In this document: one piece after another, positions 4,320 to 6,440 of the stretch
Layout of the letters: each line of letters opens with the position of its first letter
Numbering within the stretch: the stretch's first letter is position 1
Origin: Candidatus Omnitrophica bacterium UBA5776
Lineage (GTDB): Bacteria; Omnitrophota; Gorgyraeia; Gygaellales; Profunditerraquicolaceae
Length of the DNA: 6,440 nt
Assembly: GCA_002418595.1 (NCBI GenBank)
Contig: DIEK01000049.1
Location: 1-6,440 of the forward strand
Reading direction: 5' to 3'
Notes under the pieces: generated by a model
Database searches by the model: none
Told to the model about the DNA's origin: nothing
Seen by the model: the letters and a program-made list of their open reading frames with translations, nothing else
Made by a program: the position numbers and the translations under genes

Positions 4320-6440
4320 ATGGCGAAAAGGAAAAGTTTCGGTAAGCTGAAGGAAACGTACGATCTACCCCATTTGCTGGATATGCAGATCGGGTCGTAT
4401 CGTGATTTCCTGCAGATAGATGTGCCGGCAGCGGAACGCAAGCGTCAGGGGCTGCAGGAGGTTTTCGAGGAGATATTTCCCATAGAGAACCAGGACCGTT
4501 CCGTAAAACTGGAGTACCTCAGTTATTCGCTGGGAAAACCCAAGTATGATCTGCCGGAATCCAAGCGGCGTTCGGTCACTTTCGGAGCGCCTTTGAAAGT
4601 GCGTTTCCGCCTGACCACCGCCCGGGAGGCCAAGGAACAAGAGGCTTATTTCGGCGAGATCCCGCTGATGACCGATACCGGGACTTTCATCATAAACGGC
4701 GACGAGCGGGTGGTCGTCAGCCAGCTGCAGCGTTCGCCCGGCGTTTCCTTCGAGGAAGAGGACCATCCTACCGGCAAGAAGATATTTTACGGCAGGATCA
4801 TACCCTACAGGGGCGCCTGGCTGGAATTTAAACATGACCTTTCAGAGACCATCCTCGCCTATGTCGACCGCCGCCGCAATTTTCCCGCCACGCAGATATT
4901 GAGGATACTGGGTTATTCTTCCGATAAGGAGATCATAGCCGCGTTCGGCAAGCAGTATCCGGAGATAGAGAACACCCTCAAAAAAGACTCCACGCGTAAT
5001 AAAGAGGAGGCTTATATAGATTTCTACCGCAAGATGCGCCCCAGCGAACCGGTGACGCGCGAGGCGGCGGAAGCGCTTTTTTACCGTTTGTTCTTCGATC
5101 CCGCCAGGTATGACCTGGAAAAGGCCGGCCGTTTCATCCTCAACCGCAAGCTTGGGGTGGATGTCCCCCTGGACAAGCGGGTGTTGGATTCGGCCACTGT
5201 GATCAAGGTCATCGAGTATCTGATCAGGCTTAAGAGCGGGGAAGGAAAGATAGACGATATAGATCATCTGGGTAACCGCAGAGTCAAGACAGTCGGCGAA
5301 CTCGTGCAGAACCAGGTCAGGATCGGCCTCTCCAGGGTGGAGCGTTCCATAGTCGAGAGGATCAGTCTGCTGGGAGAGATGGAAAACCTCAACGTGCATT
5401 ACCTCGTGAATTCCAAACTGCTCTCCAATCAGATCAGGGATTTCTTTTCGCGCAGCCAGTTGTCCCAGTTCATGGACCAGATAAATCCCCTGGCCGAGAT
5501 GACGCATAAAAGAAGGTTGAGCGCGCTCGGCCCCGGAGGTTTGTCCAGGGAGAGGGCCGGTTTCGAAGTCAGGGATATACATCCTTCGCATTACGGCCGT
5601 ATCTGCCCTATAGAAACCCCGGAAGGCCCTAACATCGGTTTGATCTCCTCCTTGAGTTGTTACGCCAGGGTAAATGCGCTCGGGCTGCTGGAAACGCCTT
5701 ACAGGAAAGTCGAAAACGGCAGGGTGACGCGCAAGATAGAATATCTCACCGCAGACCTGGAAGAAGACAAGATCATCGCCCAGGCCAACGCCGCCATTGA
5801 TTCCGACGGAAATTTCCTGGAAAAAGAAGTCTCATGCCGTTTCAAGGACGATTTCCCGAAAGTGCATCCCAGTAAAGTCCAGTATATGGACGTCTCGCCT
5901 AAACAGCTGGTTTCCGTGGCCGCGTCGCTTATCCCCTTTCTCGAGCATGACGACGCCAACCGCGCCCTGATGGGTTCGAACATGCAGAGACAGGCCGTGC
6001 CGTTGATGGTGCCGGAAGCGCCTCTGGTGGGGACGCAGATGGAAGGAAAGGTCGCGCGCGATTCCGGGGTAGTGGTGATCGCCGGGGATTCGGGCAAGAT
6101 CACCAGCGTGGACGCCTCTACCATAACGGTAGGCAAAAGAATATACCATTTAAAGAAGTTCCAGAGGACCAACGCCGATACCTGTTTCAATCAGAGGCCG
6201 ATCGTAAAGCCCGGAGAGCACGTAGAGAAGGGGCAGGTCCTGGCGGACGGGACCAGTACGCGCAAAGGCGAACTGGCCCTCGGCCGTAACCTGCTCTGCG
6301 CTTTCATGCCCTGGAGAGGTTACAACTTCGAAGACGCCATACTGATAAACGAGAAGGTGGTCAGAGAAGATCTGTTCACCTCGATACACATAGAGGAGTT
6401 CGAGATAGAAGCCACGGAGACGCGCCTCGGCAACGAGGAG
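4320..6440 (+). CDS. rpoB: DNA-directed RNA polymerase beta subunit, N-terminal part (partial)
   Basis: The catalytic beta subunit of bacterial RNA polymerase is open for 707 codons and runs off the right edge with no stop or frameshift. It starts [20 protein letters not shown]. Recognisable landmarks are the protrusion and lobe motifs [20 protein letters not shown] (121-140) and [10 protein letters not shown] (161-170). The fork region [20 protein letters not shown] (313-332) comes next. The rifampicin pocket follows at 380-403, with [20 protein letters not shown] (401-420) and [13 protein letters not shown] (429-441) downstream. Further on are [20 protein letters not shown] (538-557) and [10 protein letters not shown] (669-678). 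The catalytic lysines and the C-terminal clamp lie beyond the window. Residue numbers are about 130 lower than in E. coli at the rifampicin pocket, reflecting a compact lobe without the E. coli insertion and a short N terminus. rpoC would be expected next. Confidence 0.98.
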   Translation, partial: MAKRKSFGKLKETYDLPHLLDMQIGSYRDFLQIDVPAAERKRQGLQEVFEEIFPIENQDRSVKLEYLSYSLGKPKYDLPESKRRSVTFGAPLKVRFRLTTAREAKEQEAYFGEIPLMTDTGTFIINGDERVVVSQLQRSPGVSFEEEDHPTGKKIFYGRIIPYRGAWLEFKHDLSETILAYVDRRRNFPATQILRILGYSSDKEIIAAFGKQYPEIENTLKKDSTRNKEEAYIDFYRKMRPSEPVTREAAEALFYRLFFDPARYDLEKAGRFILNRKLGVDVPLDKRVLDSATVIKVIEYLIRLKSGEGKIDDIDHLGNRRVKTVGELVQNQVRIGLSRVERSIVERISLLGEMENLNVHYLVNSKLLSNQIRDFFSRSQLSQFMDQINPLAEMTHKRRLSALGPGGLSRERAGFEVRDIHPSHYGRICPIETPEGPNIGLISSLSCYARVNALGLLETPYRKVENGRVTRKIEYLTADLEEDKIIAQANAAIDSDGNFLEKEVSCRFKDDFPKVHPSKVQYMDVSPKQLVSVAASLIPFLEHDDANRALMGSNMQRQAVPLMVPEAPLVGTQMEGKVARDSGVVVIAGDSGKITSVDASTITVGKRIYHLKKFQRTNADTCFNQRPIVKPGEHVEKGQVLADGTSTRKGELALGRNLLCAFMPWRGYNFEDAILINEKVVREDLFTSIHIEEFEIEATETRLGNEE

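Noticed and set aside
4842..5591. Reverse-strand open frame of 249 codons opposite rpoB
   Set aside because: The forward rpoB frame is continuous and conserved here; the reverse frame is a by-product of its codon use.
1..6440. Mobile element, CRISPR array, defence genes or other accessory system
   Set aside because: The window is filled by conserved housekeeping genes in conserved order. No direct repeats, transposase or integrase frames, or unexplained stretches over 300 nt were seen; the longest gene-free stretch is 900-1098.

Overview
This is an ordinary bacterial housekeeping locus, densely packed and entirely on the + strand. It holds the tail of a pdxA-rsmA gene pair followed by the conserved information-processing cluster tRNA-Thr, rpmG, tRNA-Trp, secE, nusG, rplK, rplA, rplJ, rplL, rpoB. 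I see no mobile element, CRISPR array, defence system or other accessory system. The notable points are details of gene packing and RNA processing, not a new pathway.

Organism. All proteins are clearly bacterial. Base composition is moderate, with frequent use of ATA, AGG and AGA codons. Neither tRNA encodes its 3' CCA, bL33 keeps the four-cysteine zinc form, SecE is the short single-helix type, and the RpoB N-terminal half is compact (no large E. coli-type lobe insertion). Together these argue against Enterobacteria and most other Gammaproteobacteria. An uncultured lineage of the Omnitrophota, Elusimicrobiota or PVC type is a guess from overall protein feel only; I cannot assign a phylum from this window.

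Layout. 1-93 is the 3' end of pdxA, overlapping rsmA (66-899) by 28 nt. A near-consensus sigma-70 promoter at 918-946, preceded by an A/T-rich tract, lies just past rsmA. It should drive the rest of the window through a leader of about 145 nt with two inverted repeats. tRNA-Thr(GGT) follows (1099-1171), then rpmG (1224-1373), whose stop codon supplies the first two nucleotides of tRNA-Trp(CCA) (1372-1444). secE and nusG overlap by four bases, rplK and rplA follow with 1-2 nt gaps, rplA and rplJ overlap by four bases, and only rplL has a separate leader with a near-perfect Shine-Dalgarno sequence. rpoB begins at 4320 and runs off the right edge after 707 codons.

How the genes work together. 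Almost everything here serves translation or transcription: ribosome maturation (RsmA), two tRNAs, ribosomal proteins bL33, uL11, uL1, uL10 and bL12 (the last two with uL11 form the stalk region where elongation factors bind), NusG linking RNA polymerase to the ribosome, RpoB, and SecE for export of membrane and secreted proteins. The leaders and attenuators that separate rplA/rplJ and rplL/rpoB in E. coli are absent or shrunk to tens of bases, so the cluster probably works as one long transcript with extensive translational coupling.
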